A stretch of 64,000 nt of DNA from Eubacterium sp. CAG:274 (GTDB lineage: Bacteria > Bacillota > Clostridia > Lachnospirales > CAG-274). Below are positions 33,469-43,502 of the stretch, piece by piece; within the stretch, counting starts at the first letter, position 1, and every line of letters begins with the position of its first letter. The notes below the pieces were generated by a model. It saw only the letters and a program-made list of their open reading frames with translations, was not told the origin of the DNA and made no database searches. The DNA is taken from NCBI GenBank assembly GCA_000432155.1, contig FR888489.1, positions 1-64,000 on the forward strand. The letters run 5' to 3'. Both the position numbers and the translations under genes were made by a program.

Positions 33469-36400
33469 ATGAAAAAGAGATTAGTATGTTTTGGTCTTGC
33501 CTTAGCATTTTCTTTAAGTAGTTTTAGTGCAATTTCATTTGCAGAAGGCTCTTGGAAAAAAGGCTGGACTGGTAAAGCTGATGCTGCTGCATACACAGTA
33601 AATGCAAACGGCTCAACTGTTACAATGTCAAATGATAATGTTAATAATGGTAAATTTACAGATGGCGAAGATAGTATTGTTTACTATGCTAATGAATTAA
33701 AGGCTGATGAAGATTTTGAATTAAAGGCTACAGTAAACATTGATTCTTATAATACAGCAAAAGACGGCAGTAATCCTCAGCAGGGTTCTGTTGGTATTGG
33801 TGTACTCGATTCACTTTACAATAAAACTGATGATAAGACATATGATGACGGTGTTTTCTTAGGCTCTTATGCTTCTAAGAAAGACAGTCCTATGGCAATT
33901 CATTCTCTTGTAAGAGCAAACAGCAGTAAGAAAACGGTTGGCGATGCTTTATCTGATACTTTTGCAAATACAGGGGAAAATTTAGGTACATTTGATTTAT
34001 CTATTAAAAAAGTAGGTAATGCTTATACTCTTACTTGTGGGGACAAGTCAACAACTGTTGAAATGACTGCAATGGAAGACGAAATTTATCCTTGCCTTTA
34101 TATTGCAAGAAATGCAAAGGCTACATTTACAAATGTTTCTCTTAAAACTGAAACAAGAAAGGCTACTTCTCTTACTTTAAAGGGCAAGTGCAAGACAGCT
34201 TATTCTTATGGCGAAAAGCTCGATTTATCAGGTCTTACTGGTACTGTTACATATGATGACGGTACAAAGGAAGATGTAACTGGTTTCCTTGCGTCAGGTT
34301 ATGATGCAACTAAGACAGGTAAGCAGACAATTACTCTTTCTTATGGCGAGGCAAAGGCTAACATTGATGTTAGTGTTGCAAATGTTGCATTAACTGATGT
34401 TAAAATTGGTTTCACTCCAGTAAAGACAGATTATAGCTTAAATGGTCCTTTCAGTAGTACAGGTATTTCAGTAGAGGCTGTTTATTCAGACGGTACTACA
34501 AAGAAACTTGACAGCGACCAGTATACATTCTCTCTTAACGGTAAGACAATTAAAGACGGCGATGCTGTAACAGGTATAGGTCATCAGATTGTTAAAGTAA
34601 ATGTAAAGCCACAAAAGGGTATCAACACTACAGCTGTAGGTAGTTACAATATTTACATAAATAAAAATGCTTATTCTTCTCTTGAGGCTAAGGGTAAGGG
34701 CTTTGATACAGAGTATTACTTAAATGACCAGTTTGATACAAACACTATAGAAGTAACTGCAAGCTATACAAATGATAGTGGCAAGGTTGTTTCTGAAATT
34801 GTTCCAGCAGGTTCTTATACTTTAACAGGTTTCGATTCTAAAACAGCAGGCGAAAAGGAAGTTAAGATTTCAGCCGGTGGTTTAGATGTATCTAATACTG
34901 TTACTGTAAAGGAAAAGCAGGTTACAGGTATTGAGCTTACAAAATATCCTAAGACTACATACAATGTAGGCGAAAGTTTTGATAAGGAAGATATGGCTGT
35001 TGTTGTTAAGTATGATAACGGCGATGAAGATGAATTAACAGATTATACTGTAAACACAGATAAATTTGATACTTCTAAGGTTGGCAAGACTTCTGTTACT
35101 GTTAGTAGCAAGGAAGGTAGTGTAGAATTACCTTGTACAGTAGTTGAGGCTAAAGATGCTAAGTGGAGAAAGGTTGTATTTGGTCAGAGTTCTAATTACG
35201 ACAAGCAGGACGAGGGCATTAGTGGTGTTACAGCTGATGACTATGGCACAGTTAATGGCAAGATTAATGTAAGGTCTTGGAACGGCTCTGGTAAGATTAC
35301 ACAGGACCACGACGGTATTAGCTATTACTATACAACTGTAGACGGTAACGAAGATTTCAGAGTTACTGCTGATATTAAGGTAAACAAGTACCTTGAACAC
35401 GATAACAACGATACTAAGAGAAGTGGTCAGGAAGCCTTTGGTATTATGGCCAGAGATGTTATTCCTTTGACTGGCGAAGATGGTAAGATTGTTACTGATG
35501 AAAGCAAGGCAAAGAAAGATAGCGAGGGTGTTTCACAGCCTCTTGATAACGGTGCTGTTTTTGCATCTAATATGGTAATTTGTGGTGGTTATTCTGGTAC
35601 AGGCTATCCAGCAGATAAAAGCACTAAGGACTACGATAAGATTATTAATATGAACAGAATTAACCTTATTGTAAGAGAAGGTGTTACTGCTACTGACGGT
35701 GGTGGTAAGAGAATAGGACCTTACGCTATTAATAGTGAATTCCCTAAGGAGGGTAATACATACAGAGTTACTCTCGAAAGAATGAATGGTGGTCTTTATG
35801 CTAAGTGCTATGACTATCAGACAGGTAAAACTCAGACTACAGTTTACAATGACGATAGTTTCCTTACAGTTCAGAGTGATAAGGTTTATGTTGGTTTCTT
35901 TACTTCAAGATGGGCTGACATTGATGTATCAAATGTAGAATTTAGAACTTCTGACAGAAGTACAGACCAGAAAGTTGCTGAAAAGGAAGAAGAACCAGCT
36001 ACAGCAGGTATTAGCTTTAAGACAAAGGGCTATTCAACAAGCGAAAACTATGGCTTTGATTTAGCTACATCTGACAGCAAGGGTAAAGTAACAATTAAGG
36101 TAAATGATGCTGTTGTTGCTCAGAATGTAGATATGGCTGATACTCAGCACTTTACAGCTAAACTTAAAAACAATACAGCAAACAAGATTGTAGCTGTTTA
36201 TACTCCAGATAAATCTCTCAACCTCAGTAGCTACGAACCTATTGTTGTTAGAAAGACTGTTTATTGCAAGGAAACTCCAGCAAATGCTACTACACTTTAT
36301 GTTTCTCCACAGGGTAGTTTCAATGGCGATGGTACAAAGGAAAATCCTTTTGATATTGATACAGCAATCGGTCTTTGCAAGGCTGGTCAGACAATTCAGC

Positions 36401-37380
36401 TTGCCGGTGGTGTATACAACAGAACATCAAGAATTGATATTTCTATAGGCGATGACGGTACAGCAGAAAAGCCAAAGACAATTAGAGCTGACGAAAATGA
36501 TAGAGCCATCATTGACCTAGGTGCTACTTGTGCAGGTTTCTATACAGGCGGTAATTACTGGGTATTCGAAAATATGGATGTCAGAAATTCTGGTAATAAC
36601 TTAAAGGCGTTTAATTTAGGTGGTTCTCATTGTGTAGTTAGAAATTGCCGTTTCTATGATAACAGAGATACAGGTTTCCAGATTAGTAGAATTGATGATG
36701 ACCAGACTAGAGAATTTTGGCCAGGTTATAACCTTATTGAAAATTGTGAATCTTTCAACAACTGTGACCCAGCTATGATTAATGCTGACGGTTTTGGTAC
36801 TAAACTTACTTCTGGCGACGGTAATGTTTACAGAAATTGTAAATCACACCATAACCTTGATGACGGTTGGGACTGCTATACAAAGGTAAATACTGGTGCT
36901 ATTGGTGCTGTAACTCTTGAAAATTGTCAGGCTTATAAAATGGGTCTTAGATTAAATGAAGATGGTACAGAAACTCCTTACGGTGCTGGTGGTCACAACG
37001 GTTTCAAAATGGGTGGCGAAAATATTGCTGTAAACCATGTTCTTAAAAATTGTGTTGCTTACGATAACTTAGCTTGTGGTGTTACAACTAACTTCAACCC
37101 TAGTCTTACTCTTATTGATGTTAAGGCATACAACAATGCTGAAAGCAACTTTAACTTCTTTACAGATAAGGCTGACCAGTACAACTATACTGTAACTGGT
37201 GCTGTTTCATACAATGGTGGTGCGGTTGATAGAATTCCTACTGAAAATTACAATAAGGAATACAAGAACAATAGCCAGACTCCACTTATTAGCGACTCTA
37301 ACTATTGGGAACTTGCTTTAGGTAAGAGTGTAAATAAATCAGGCAAAGAAGCAAACGAAAGTATGCTTAAAATGAAATAA
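33469..37380 (+). CDS. Secreted pectate lyase, PL9 family, with Ig-like domains
   Basis: A 1303-residue secreted enzyme. A signal peptide ends at ISFA (about residue 24). Residues 25-220 and about 565-850 are laminin-G-like; between them are four bacterial Ig-like (Big_3) repeats, for instance TVTYDDGTKEDVTGF and VVVKYDNGDEDELTDY. From about 945 comes the PL9 beta-helix (TTLYVSPQGSFNGDGTKENP). The calcium ligands match the family: D1107 in NADGF and D1131, D1132, D1135 in NLDDGWD; the catalytic base is K1180 in NGFKMGG. It should degrade pectate, perhaps from chain ends. It has no dockerin or SLH anchor. GGAGG site; monocistronic, with a terminator at 37391. Confidence 0.9.
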   Translation: MKKRLVCFGLALAFSLSSFSAISFAEGSWKKGWTGKADAAAYTVNANGSTVTMSNDNVNNGKFTDGEDSIVYYANELKADEDFELKATVNIDSYNTAKDGSNPQQGSVGIGVLDSLYNKTDDKTYDDGVFLGSYASKKDSPMAIHSLVRANSSKKTVGDALSDTFANTGENLGTFDLSIKKVGNAYTLTCGDKSTTVEMTAMEDEIYPCLYIARNAKATFTNVSLKTETRKATSLTLKGKCKTAYSYGEKLDLSGLTGTVTYDDGTKEDVTGFLASGYDATKTGKQTITLSYGEAKANIDVSVANVALTDVKIGFTPVKTDYSLNGPFSSTGISVEAVYSDGTTKKLDSDQYTFSLNGKTIKDGDAVTGIGHQIVKVNVKPQKGINTTAVGSYNIYINKNAYSSLEAKGKGFDTEYYLNDQFDTNTIEVTASYTNDSGKVVSEIVPAGSYTLTGFDSKTAGEKEVKISAGGLDVSNTVTVKEKQVTGIELTKYPKTTYNVGESFDKEDMAVVVKYDNGDEDELTDYTVNTDKFDTSKVGKTSVTVSSKEGSVELPCTVVEAKDAKWRKVVFGQSSNYDKQDEGISGVTADDYGTVNGKINVRSWNGSGKITQDHDGISYYYTTVDGNEDFRVTADIKVNKYLEHDNNDTKRSGQEAFGIMARDVIPLTGEDGKIVTDESKAKKDSEGVSQPLDNGAVFASNMVICGGYSGTGYPADKSTKDYDKIINMNRINLIVREGVTATDGGGKRIGPYAINSEFPKEGNTYRVTLERMNGGLYAKCYDYQTGKTQTTVYNDDSFLTVQSDKVYVGFFTSRWADIDVSNVEFRTSDRSTDQKVAEKEEEPATAGISFKTKGYSTSENYGFDLATSDSKGKVTIKVNDAVVAQNVDMADTQHFTAKLKNNTANKIVAVYTPDKSLNLSSYEPIVVRKTVYCKETPANATTLYVSPQGSFNGDGTKENPFDIDTAIGLCKAGQTIQLAGGVYNRTSRIDISIGDDGTAEKPKTIRADENDRAIIDLGATCAGFYTGGNYWVFENMDVRNSGNNLKAFNLGGSHCVVRNCRFYDNRDTGFQISRIDDDQTREFWPGYNLIENCESFNNCDPAMINADGFGTKLTSGDGNVYRNCKSHHNLDDGWDCYTKVNTGAIGAVTLENCQAYKMGLRLNEDGTETPYGAGGHNGFKMGGENIAVNHVLKNCVAYDNLACGVTTNFNPSLTLIDVKAYNNAESNFNFFTDKADQYNYTVTGAVSYNGGAVDRIPTENYNKEYKNNSQTPLISDSNYWELALGKSVNKSGKEANESMLKMK

Positions 37381-37390
37381 TACAATATAG

Positions 37391-37418
37391 AAAAAGCTCC
37401 GAAAGGGGCTTTTTTTAT
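37391..37418 (+). terminator. Terminator after the PL9 gene
   Basis: AAAAGCTCC and GGGGCTTTT pair around a GAAA loop and run into a seven-T tract. Confidence 0.88.
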
Positions 37419-37459
37419 TGCCTAAATATATTATAAAAATATTACAAATCAAAGTTTTT

Positions 37460-37488
37460 ATGACAATTTTCGGCATTTGTGATACAAT
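37460..37488 (+). promoter_or_regulatory. Promoter of the YibE/ABC operon
   Basis: ATGACA (37460-37465) and TACAAT (37483-37488) are spaced by 17 bp, 29 bp before the start codon. Confidence 0.55.
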
Positions 37489-37516
37489 AACTAGGAATGA
37501 GAAAGAGGTGTTTGTT

Positions 37517-38794
37517 TTGAGTTATAAAACAAAAAATATTATAGTGTATATTGCTGTTGTTATATTCAGTATACTATTTTGCTATTTTGGCAACAAGTAC
37601 ACTATGGCAAATTATAAGTTATTAAATAATCAAGGTGTAGATGCCACTCATCCTGGGGTTATTACTGAAATAACTAATGAACAGGACTACACTTACCAGA
37701 ATGGTCTTGGTGGTAGTAAAATTTCCTTTAAATGTACACTAAAAGATACGGGAGAGGAAATAGAGGGTACACAGGTTGTTGATGATTACGACCCTGTTCC
37801 TTACAGAAAGGTTACAAAGGGGGATAAAATCCTTTTGGACTATGATGATACTAATGGTTGGCAGTTTACAGAATATATAAGAACTGACGCACTTTTAGTA
37901 TTAGGTGCTATATTCTTGATTGCACTTTTATTCTTTGGCAGAACTAAAGGTCTTAACACAATTATTTCATTAGGCTTTACTTGTATTGCTATTTTTGCAG
38001 TATTTATTCCGGCTGTTATAAGTGGTCAGAATATTTATTTATGGTCAGTAGGCATATGTGCTTACACAATAATTATGACATTACTTATTGTAAACGGTCC
38101 TAACACAAAAACTCTTACATCTTGTATAGGCTGTTTTGGTGGTGTTGTATTGGCCGGTATTCTTACATTTTTTATGACAAAGATACTTGCCCTTACTGGT
38201 GTTGTAGACGAATCTTCATATTCTCTTACAACAGTAAATCCAGACCACCCTATTGATTTGCTTGCTATTATATTCGCAGCTATTATAATCGGTGCTATGG
38301 GTGCAGTAATGGATGTTGCTATGTCACTTTCTTCATCACTTCACGAATTAAAGTTAAAGGTTATGAGCATATCTCCTAAGGAACTTTTCAAAAGTGGTAT
38401 GGTTATTGGTAGAGATATGATGGGTACAATGGCTAACACTCTTGTACTTGCATATATTGGTAGTAGTCTTACAGTTACTGTGCTTATTGTAATTTACAAT
38501 AGTTCAATGACAGAACTTCTTAACAAGGAAAGAATAGTTGTTGAAATTTTACAGGCACTTGTAGGTAGTATAGGTATATTGTTTACAATACCTTTCACTT
38601 GCTTTGTTTGTGCTATGTTATATAGAAATTTAAAGCCTTATGACAACAATGTAGAGTTTGACGAATATGCTTATTGTGAGCAACTTGCTGAGGAAAAAGA
38701 GGCTAGAGAGGCCAGAGCTTTAGCTAAGAAACAGGCTAAGGAAGAAGAAGCAAGAGCTATAAAAGAAGGCAAGGAAGAAGCGAATAAGTTTTAA
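37517..38794 (+). CDS. YibE/F-family membrane protein
   Basis: A 425-residue polytopic protein of the YibE/F family (PF07907), function unknown. One N-terminal helix (IIVYIAVVIFSILFCYF) is followed by an extracytoplasmic beta-rich part of about 100 residues, then six or seven helices with the family core GAMGAVMDVAMSLSSSLHEL and GRDMMGTMANTLVLAYIG. The C-terminus is a charged Glu/Ala/Lys helix. The TTG at 37517, 6 bp after GAGGTG, is the best start; the upstream frame overlaps the promoter. First gene of a five-gene unit, 12 bp before the ABC ATPase. Confidence 0.85.
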   Translation: MSYKTKNIIVYIAVVIFSILFCYFGNKYTMANYKLLNNQGVDATHPGVITEITNEQDYTYQNGLGGSKISFKCTLKDTGEEIEGTQVVDDYDPVPYRKVTKGDKILLDYDDTNGWQFTEYIRTDALLVLGAIFLIALLFFGRTKGLNTIISLGFTCIAIFAVFIPAVISGQNIYLWSVGICAYTIIMTLLIVNGPNTKTLTSCIGCFGGVVLAGILTFFMTKILALTGVVDESSYSLTTVNPDHPIDLLAIIFAAIIIGAMGAVMDVAMSLSSSLHELKLKVMSISPKELFKSGMVIGRDMMGTMANTLVLAYIGSSLTVTVLIVIYNSSMTELLNKERIVVEILQALVGSIGILFTIPFTCFVCAMLYRNLKPYDNNVEFDEYAYCEQLAEEKEAREARALAKKQAKEEEARAIKEGKEEANKF

Positions 38795-38806
38795 GAGGTA
38801 TGTTTT

Positions 38807-39436
38807 ATGATAGAAGTAAAAAATATTTCCAAAAGATATAGGAACACTGTTTTGGACGATATAAGTTTTACTGCTGAAAAAGGTCAATGTATAGGCATAA
38901 TAGGAGCAAATGGCTGTGGAAAAACCACATTGCTTTCTATTATGGCTGGTGTCAACAAGGCACAGTCTGGAAAAATATATTACAACAATGAACTTGCAGA
39001 CAGGAAAAGTGTTTTCAAAAAGTATATTGCTTATGTACCACAGGAAAATCCACTTATTGATGAACTTACTACAAAGGACAATTTACTTTTGTGGCTTGGC
39101 AGTAATAGAAAAATAAAAGATGGATTTGAAAATGGCGTTTTAAAGGATTTGGGTATTGACGAATTTTTGAACAAGCAAGTTAATGAGCTTTCAGGTGGTA
39201 TGAAAAGAAGATTAAGCATCGGTATTTCACTTTCAAACAATGCACCTATAATGCTATTAGACGAGCCAGGTTCAGCCTTAGATATTTATGGCAAACAGGA
39301 AGTAAATTCTTATATTTCAAATTATGTAAAAAATGGTGGAACTGTAGTAATGAGTACCCACGATAGAGATGAAATAGATTTATGTACTAAACTATACAAA
39401 ATAGAAGACGGAATTTTAAAGGAATGCGAGGGATAA
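38807..39436 (+). CDS. ABC transporter ATP-binding protein
   Basis: A 209-residue ATPase with Walker A (GANGCGKTTLLS), Q-loop, signature (ELSGGMKRRLSIGI), Walker B (IMLLDEPGSALD) and switch histidine (MSTHDRDEI). It is the short form typical of ABC-2 exporters. Its permeases are probably the two proteins encoded at 41257 and 42432, on the far side of the gene at 39440. Confidence 0.9.
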   Translation: MIEVKNISKRYRNTVLDDISFTAEKGQCIGIIGANGCGKTTLLSIMAGVNKAQSGKIYYNNELADRKSVFKKYIAYVPQENPLIDELTTKDNLLLWLGSNRKIKDGFENGVLKDLGIDEFLNKQVNELSGGMKRRLSIGISLSNNAPIMLLDEPGSALDIYGKQEVNSYISNYVKNGGTVVMSTHDRDEIDLCTKLYKIEDGILKECEG

Positions 39437-39439
39437 AAA

Positions 39440-41254
39440 GTGGACGATAATATTAAAAATATGGAGGATATTGAAAACAAGCCTTCGGGGCAAAACCCTG
39501 AAAATAGTGTAGAGGAATTTAATAACGAATCGACAGAAAATGTTTCAGATGAAAGTGCAGAAGAAGTAACAGAAAATAGTGCAAATGAAGATACTTCAGA
39601 AAAAAATACTGATGAAGTAACAGAAAATCGTGTAGACGAAAGTACTTCAGAGGAAACAAAAGAGGAAAATACAGAATCTGAATTTGATACTAAGGAAAGA
39701 AAACCATTAAAAAATCTTGGTAAAGTAGTTATTTCTGTTGTTGCAGTAGCAATGGTTGCAACTACAGCTTATGCGGTTTTAAATCCCGTAAATGTTATAA
39801 AGAGAGCTACTACAAAGACTTTTAACCAGTATGTAAACAGAACATCTATAATAAATACTATAGGCTTGAAAGATATAGTAAATATGATAGATACAAAGTC
39901 AGTTTCTGTTGATGCTGAATTAAATGTAAATGACAATTCATATATGCCTAGCATAAATGGCGGTGGTATCAGCTTTAGTTTTGACAAAGATGTGGATAAA
40001 AAACTTGCTCAAAGTAAGGTATCAGCTTTATATAAAAATACCGCCCTTATGGATTTATATTCTTATACAGATAATAAGGACATTGTAATTTATGCTCCTG
40101 CCCTTTATGAAAAGGCGATTAAGTTTGGTTGTGACAATATTTTAAAACAATACTTTGACTCTCCTTTAATGAAAGGTTCAAGTGCTGAATATAACAAGGA
40201 TAAGGATTTTTCAGTTAAGCTTTTTGATGACAATAAGGTAACAGAAAAGGCTGACAAATATTTTAATATTTATAGTGATTTTACAAGCCAGTTACAGTAT
40301 TATACTAATCTTCATTGGAAAGAGGCTACTAAAAATGCTACTTTAAAAAAGAATGAAAATAAAGATGTTACTGTAGGGGAAAAGGAATTAAAGTGTAAAA
40401 GCTATACACTTACAGTACCTTATGAAGATGTAAACAAGTTTATAATAGGTGTTGTAAGAGATACAAGCAAGGGTTCAGGTTTTGAAAATTTCTTGACTGA
40501 ATATGCCACATATATGTATACTTCACAGCCTATGTACCAGTATTTCTTTGAAAATGAAGCAGACTTAGAAAAATATATAAAGAATAGTATACAAGAGTCT
40601 ATTTCAAATGTAGAGAAAAATGCAAAGTTTGGAGATTTAAGTATTAACTTCTACATAAATGGTGGTATGCTTGTAAAGTGCGAAAGCAGTATGAATGTAA
40701 CAGTAGACAATTCTGTAATGGACATTAATGCTAATATGGCACTTAACGGCAGTGAAAATCCTATAGATTTAATAAATAGTGAAGTTGCTTTCAATAGTGA
40801 CGGTAGTGTACTTAAATTCTCTCTCAGCGACGGAGCAGAAAATAAGGAAAATTCTATTGATTCTTCAAAGGAATTAAACATTGACGATGCTCTTGGAAAT
40901 AATATTAAACTTGTAGCAAATGGTAGATATGATACAAAGAATAATCAGCTTTTAGCAAGCATTGACAAGAGTAATTCTGGTAGAGACACCCAGGGTATAA
41001 GTCTTAAAGCAAAGGTTGTTCCGGCTAAGGACACATTAAATGCTGATATAAGCGAATTTAATGTGGATATGATGGGTGTAACTTGTTCAGGTAATGGTCT
41101 TTTAGATGTCAGACCTTTAAGTGAAGAAATAGCTGCCCCAGATAGTGAGGCTATGGAAGTGTTTAAGGTTGACAAGGAAACTGTTGAAAATGCAATGAAC
41201 TCTGCTAAAGATAAATTTACAGAGATAATGTCAAAATTTAAAGGATTAAAATAA
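39440..41254 (+). CDS. Acidic single-pass membrane protein of unknown function
   Basis: A 604-residue protein that I cannot assign to a characterised family. Residues 1-92 are very acidic and low in complexity, built from repeats such as VTENSANEDTSEKNTDEVTE. A single membrane helix follows at about 95-115 (VVISVVAVAMVATTAYAV). The remaining 490 residues would lie outside the cell and look globular, with alternating beta strands and few cysteines. The start is GTG at 39440, 4 bp after the ABC ATPase stop, and the stop is 2 bp before the first permease, so it is translationally linked to the transporter. Confidence 0.8.
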   Translation: MDDNIKNMEDIENKPSGQNPENSVEEFNNESTENVSDESAEEVTENSANEDTSEKNTDEVTENRVDESTSEETKEENTESEFDTKERKPLKNLGKVVISVVAVAMVATTAYAVLNPVNVIKRATTKTFNQYVNRTSIINTIGLKDIVNMIDTKSVSVDAELNVNDNSYMPSINGGGISFSFDKDVDKKLAQSKVSALYKNTALMDLYSYTDNKDIVIYAPALYEKAIKFGCDNILKQYFDSPLMKGSSAEYNKDKDFSVKLFDDNKVTEKADKYFNIYSDFTSQLQYYTNLHWKEATKNATLKKNENKDVTVGEKELKCKSYTLTVPYEDVNKFIIGVVRDTSKGSGFENFLTEYATYMYTSQPMYQYFFENEADLEKYIKNSIQESISNVEKNAKFGDLSINFYINGGMLVKCESSMNVTVDNSVMDINANMALNGSENPIDLINSEVAFNSDGSVLKFSLSDGAENKENSIDSSKELNIDDALGNNIKLVANGRYDTKNNQLLASIDKSNSGRDTQGISLKAKVVPAKDTLNADISEFNVDMMGVTCSGNGLLDVRPLSEEIAAPDSEAMEVFKVDKETVENAMNSAKDKFTEIMSKFKGLK

Positions 41255-41256
41255 AA

Positions 41257-42435
41257 ATGTTTTTACGATATTTATTTATGGAATTAAAAAGGTCATTGTA
41301 CCTTTTGCCTAAAATTTTAATAGGTGCAGAAATTCTTGTTTTGGCTATGGGTATAGTGTCTTTTGTTGGTATTTCTGCTATGGATAAAAGCTCAGCTGAA
41401 ATAAAAAAGTCAGTTGTAGCTATGTATATTCCTGATGGTGGTGCAACAGAAGATATGGCACTTTCTATTGTGGAAAATATGGAAAGTGTAGGTACGCTGT
41501 GCAAATTTGAAGTAGTTGACAGTAAAGATAAAGTGAAAAATATGGTTGAAAATGGCTCTGCTTTAGGCGGAGTCATTTTGCCTAGTGACTATATTCATAG
41601 TATATTAAAAGGAGAAAATCTCCACCCAATACTTATATTGCCAAAGGGTACAGACTTAAACAATAAACTTTTTGAAAATCTTGCAGAGGGTGGTTGTGGC
41701 ATTTTTGCAGCCGTTCAGGCAGGTGTATATTCTGTTCAAGATGCTTTGTTGGCTAAAACCGGCAAAGAGGTTTCTGTGCTTAAATTGGCTGAATTGGATA
41801 TGGAATATGTAGACACAGTTTTGCCAAGAGCAACATATTTTGATACAAATATGGTAAATAGTGAAAGTGATTTAACAGTAAAGGAATACTATTTAGCAAT
41901 GGCTTTGGCTATGGTTATACTTCTTGCCGGTATGGCAATGGCACCAGTTGTAAGCGGACACAATAGAGCTTTTTACAACAAGTTGAAAATGTCAGGAGTT
42001 GGTTTTTTACTTAATTCTCTTGTAGTAAACATAATAGTATTTTTAATATATGCGGTTATTTATTTAATAATTTTAGGGCTGTTTTGTATTTTAAGAGTGG
42101 ATATACAGTTTAATATATTATCCTTTGTTATGCCTTGTTTTATTGGCTCTATTTTTACAACTGCTATTTACACATTATGTGGAGATAGAAGTTATGGAGG
42201 GCTTTTGATATTTGCCTTTAGTATGGTTTTTGGATTTTTAGGTGGTGCTTTTGTACCAGTTTCACTTCTTCCGGATACTATAAAGGCTATAAGCCCATAC
42301 TCTCCCGTAAACATTGTAGGTAGCCAAATTATGGGTATGTTTTCTGCCTATGACTATGCTTCCTTAAAATACGGAATTGTATTTGCTGTATTTCTCTATG
42401 TTGTTACAGCATTGAAAGGGGCGATAAAAAGATGA
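41257..42435 (+). CDS. ABC-2-type permease, first
   Basis: A 392-residue permease with one N-terminal helix (ILIGAEILVLAMGIVSFVGI), a 160-residue extracytoplasmic domain, then five helices from about residue 215 (YLAMALAMVILLAGMAMAP) to the C-terminus. The late motif LPDTIKAISPYSPVNIVG is the usual ABC-2 feature. No clear ribosome site; translation is probably coupled to the preceding gene. Confidence 0.85.
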   Translation: MFLRYLFMELKRSLYLLPKILIGAEILVLAMGIVSFVGISAMDKSSAEIKKSVVAMYIPDGGATEDMALSIVENMESVGTLCKFEVVDSKDKVKNMVENGSALGGVILPSDYIHSILKGENLHPILILPKGTDLNNKLFENLAEGGCGIFAAVQAGVYSVQDALLAKTGKEVSVLKLAELDMEYVDTVLPRATYFDTNMVNSESDLTVKEYYLAMALAMVILLAGMAMAPVVSGHNRAFYNKLKMSGVGFLLNSLVVNIIVFLIYAVIYLIILGLFCILRVDIQFNILSFVMPCFIGSIFTTAIYTLCGDRSYGGLLIFAFSMVFGFLGGAFVPVSLLPDTIKAISPYSPVNIVGSQIMGMFSAYDYASLKYGIVFAVFLYVVTALKGAIKR

Positions 42436-43472
42436 GTGTCTTTTGGCGAATACTGATTTATATAAAAAGATTGTGTAAAATGCCAGCCTTTGTTATTGCT
42501 CTTTTGTTAATGCCAGTAATAGCCTACGGAATAAAGAACTTTACTACTCTTGAAAACAAGGGGATAACAGTAGGTGTTTATGCTACAGGAGAAGTTGGTA
42601 AGGCTGTTTGTGAAGATTTGTTAAGTAAGGACTATGTTGTTAAATTTGAAAAGTATGACAGCATAGAAAAAATGAAAGAAGATGTGGAATTTAAAACAAT
42701 AGAGTGTGGTTATGTCTTTGAAAATTCCTTTGAAGATGGATATAAAAAAGGGGATTTGACAAGGTCTATAGGCTGTATAACATCTAATTCCTCTGTACTT
42801 CACAAAATGATAAATGAAGTTGTGTATTCTTCAATTATAACAAAACAAGCTCCTGAAATAGCAAATAACTATTTAAAGGATAAGAATATACCTGTAACAG
42901 TAGATGAGGACTATGGAAAGTATATGGACAGTGATAAGCTGTTTACCGTTGATACAGAATATGTAGATTCTCCACAGATTGCATCTAAGAAACTTTTTAG
43001 CGTGTCAAATGTAGTGGCTCTTTATACTATGCTAGGTGTTGTGCTTTTGTCTGTAAATGCTGTGAGAGATAGGAAAAAGGGTATTAGAATTAATGGCTAT
43101 TTTTGCATTTTTGCAGGTTGTTTGCTGTTTACTATATTCTCTATTATTTCATCAAAAATAGCCGGAGAATTGACAAATGAGGCTGTTTTAAGGTATGGCA
43201 TATATTTATTTGTATTAAGTGGCTTTGCCTATTTATTAAGTGCCTTGCCTAAAGAGGAAATTCTGTTTGGGATATTGCCGGTGTTGGCAGTAACTTCTGT
43301 AGTTCTTAGCCCTATATTTATAGATGTAAGTAATTATTTAAAAATACTTGAGCCTTTGCAATACATTTATACTGTAACATACTTTGCAAAAGCTGATGTA
43401 ATGACTATGGGGATAGTTGCTATAGTATTAAATGTTGTAGCATTTTTAGTGAACAGGATAGTGAAAAGATAA
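42432..43472 (+). CDS. ABC-2-type permease, second
   Basis: A 346-residue permease-like protein of the same layout: a helix at 18-35 (MPAFVIALLLMPVIAYG), an extracytoplasmic domain of about 150 residues, and five to six C-terminal helices. It overlaps the first permease by 4 bp and likely forms a heterodimer with it. Sequence similarity between the two is low. Confidence 0.82.
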   Translation: MSVFWRILIYIKRLCKMPAFVIALLLMPVIAYGIKNFTTLENKGITVGVYATGEVGKAVCEDLLSKDYVVKFEKYDSIEKMKEDVEFKTIECGYVFENSFEDGYKKGDLTRSIGCITSNSSVLHKMINEVVYSSIITKQAPEIANNYLKDKNIPVTVDEDYGKYMDSDKLFTVDTEYVDSPQIASKKLFSVSNVVALYTMLGVVLLSVNAVRDRKKGIRINGYFCIFAGCLLFTIFSIISSKIAGELTNEAVLRYGIYLFVLSGFAYLLSALPKEEILFGILPVLAVTSVVLSPIFIDVSNYLKILEPLQYIYTVTYFAKADVMTMGIVAIVLNVVAFLVNRIVKR

Positions 43473-43502
43473 AAATTTAGGTATTATGGGAAGGGAATAA
43501 TT

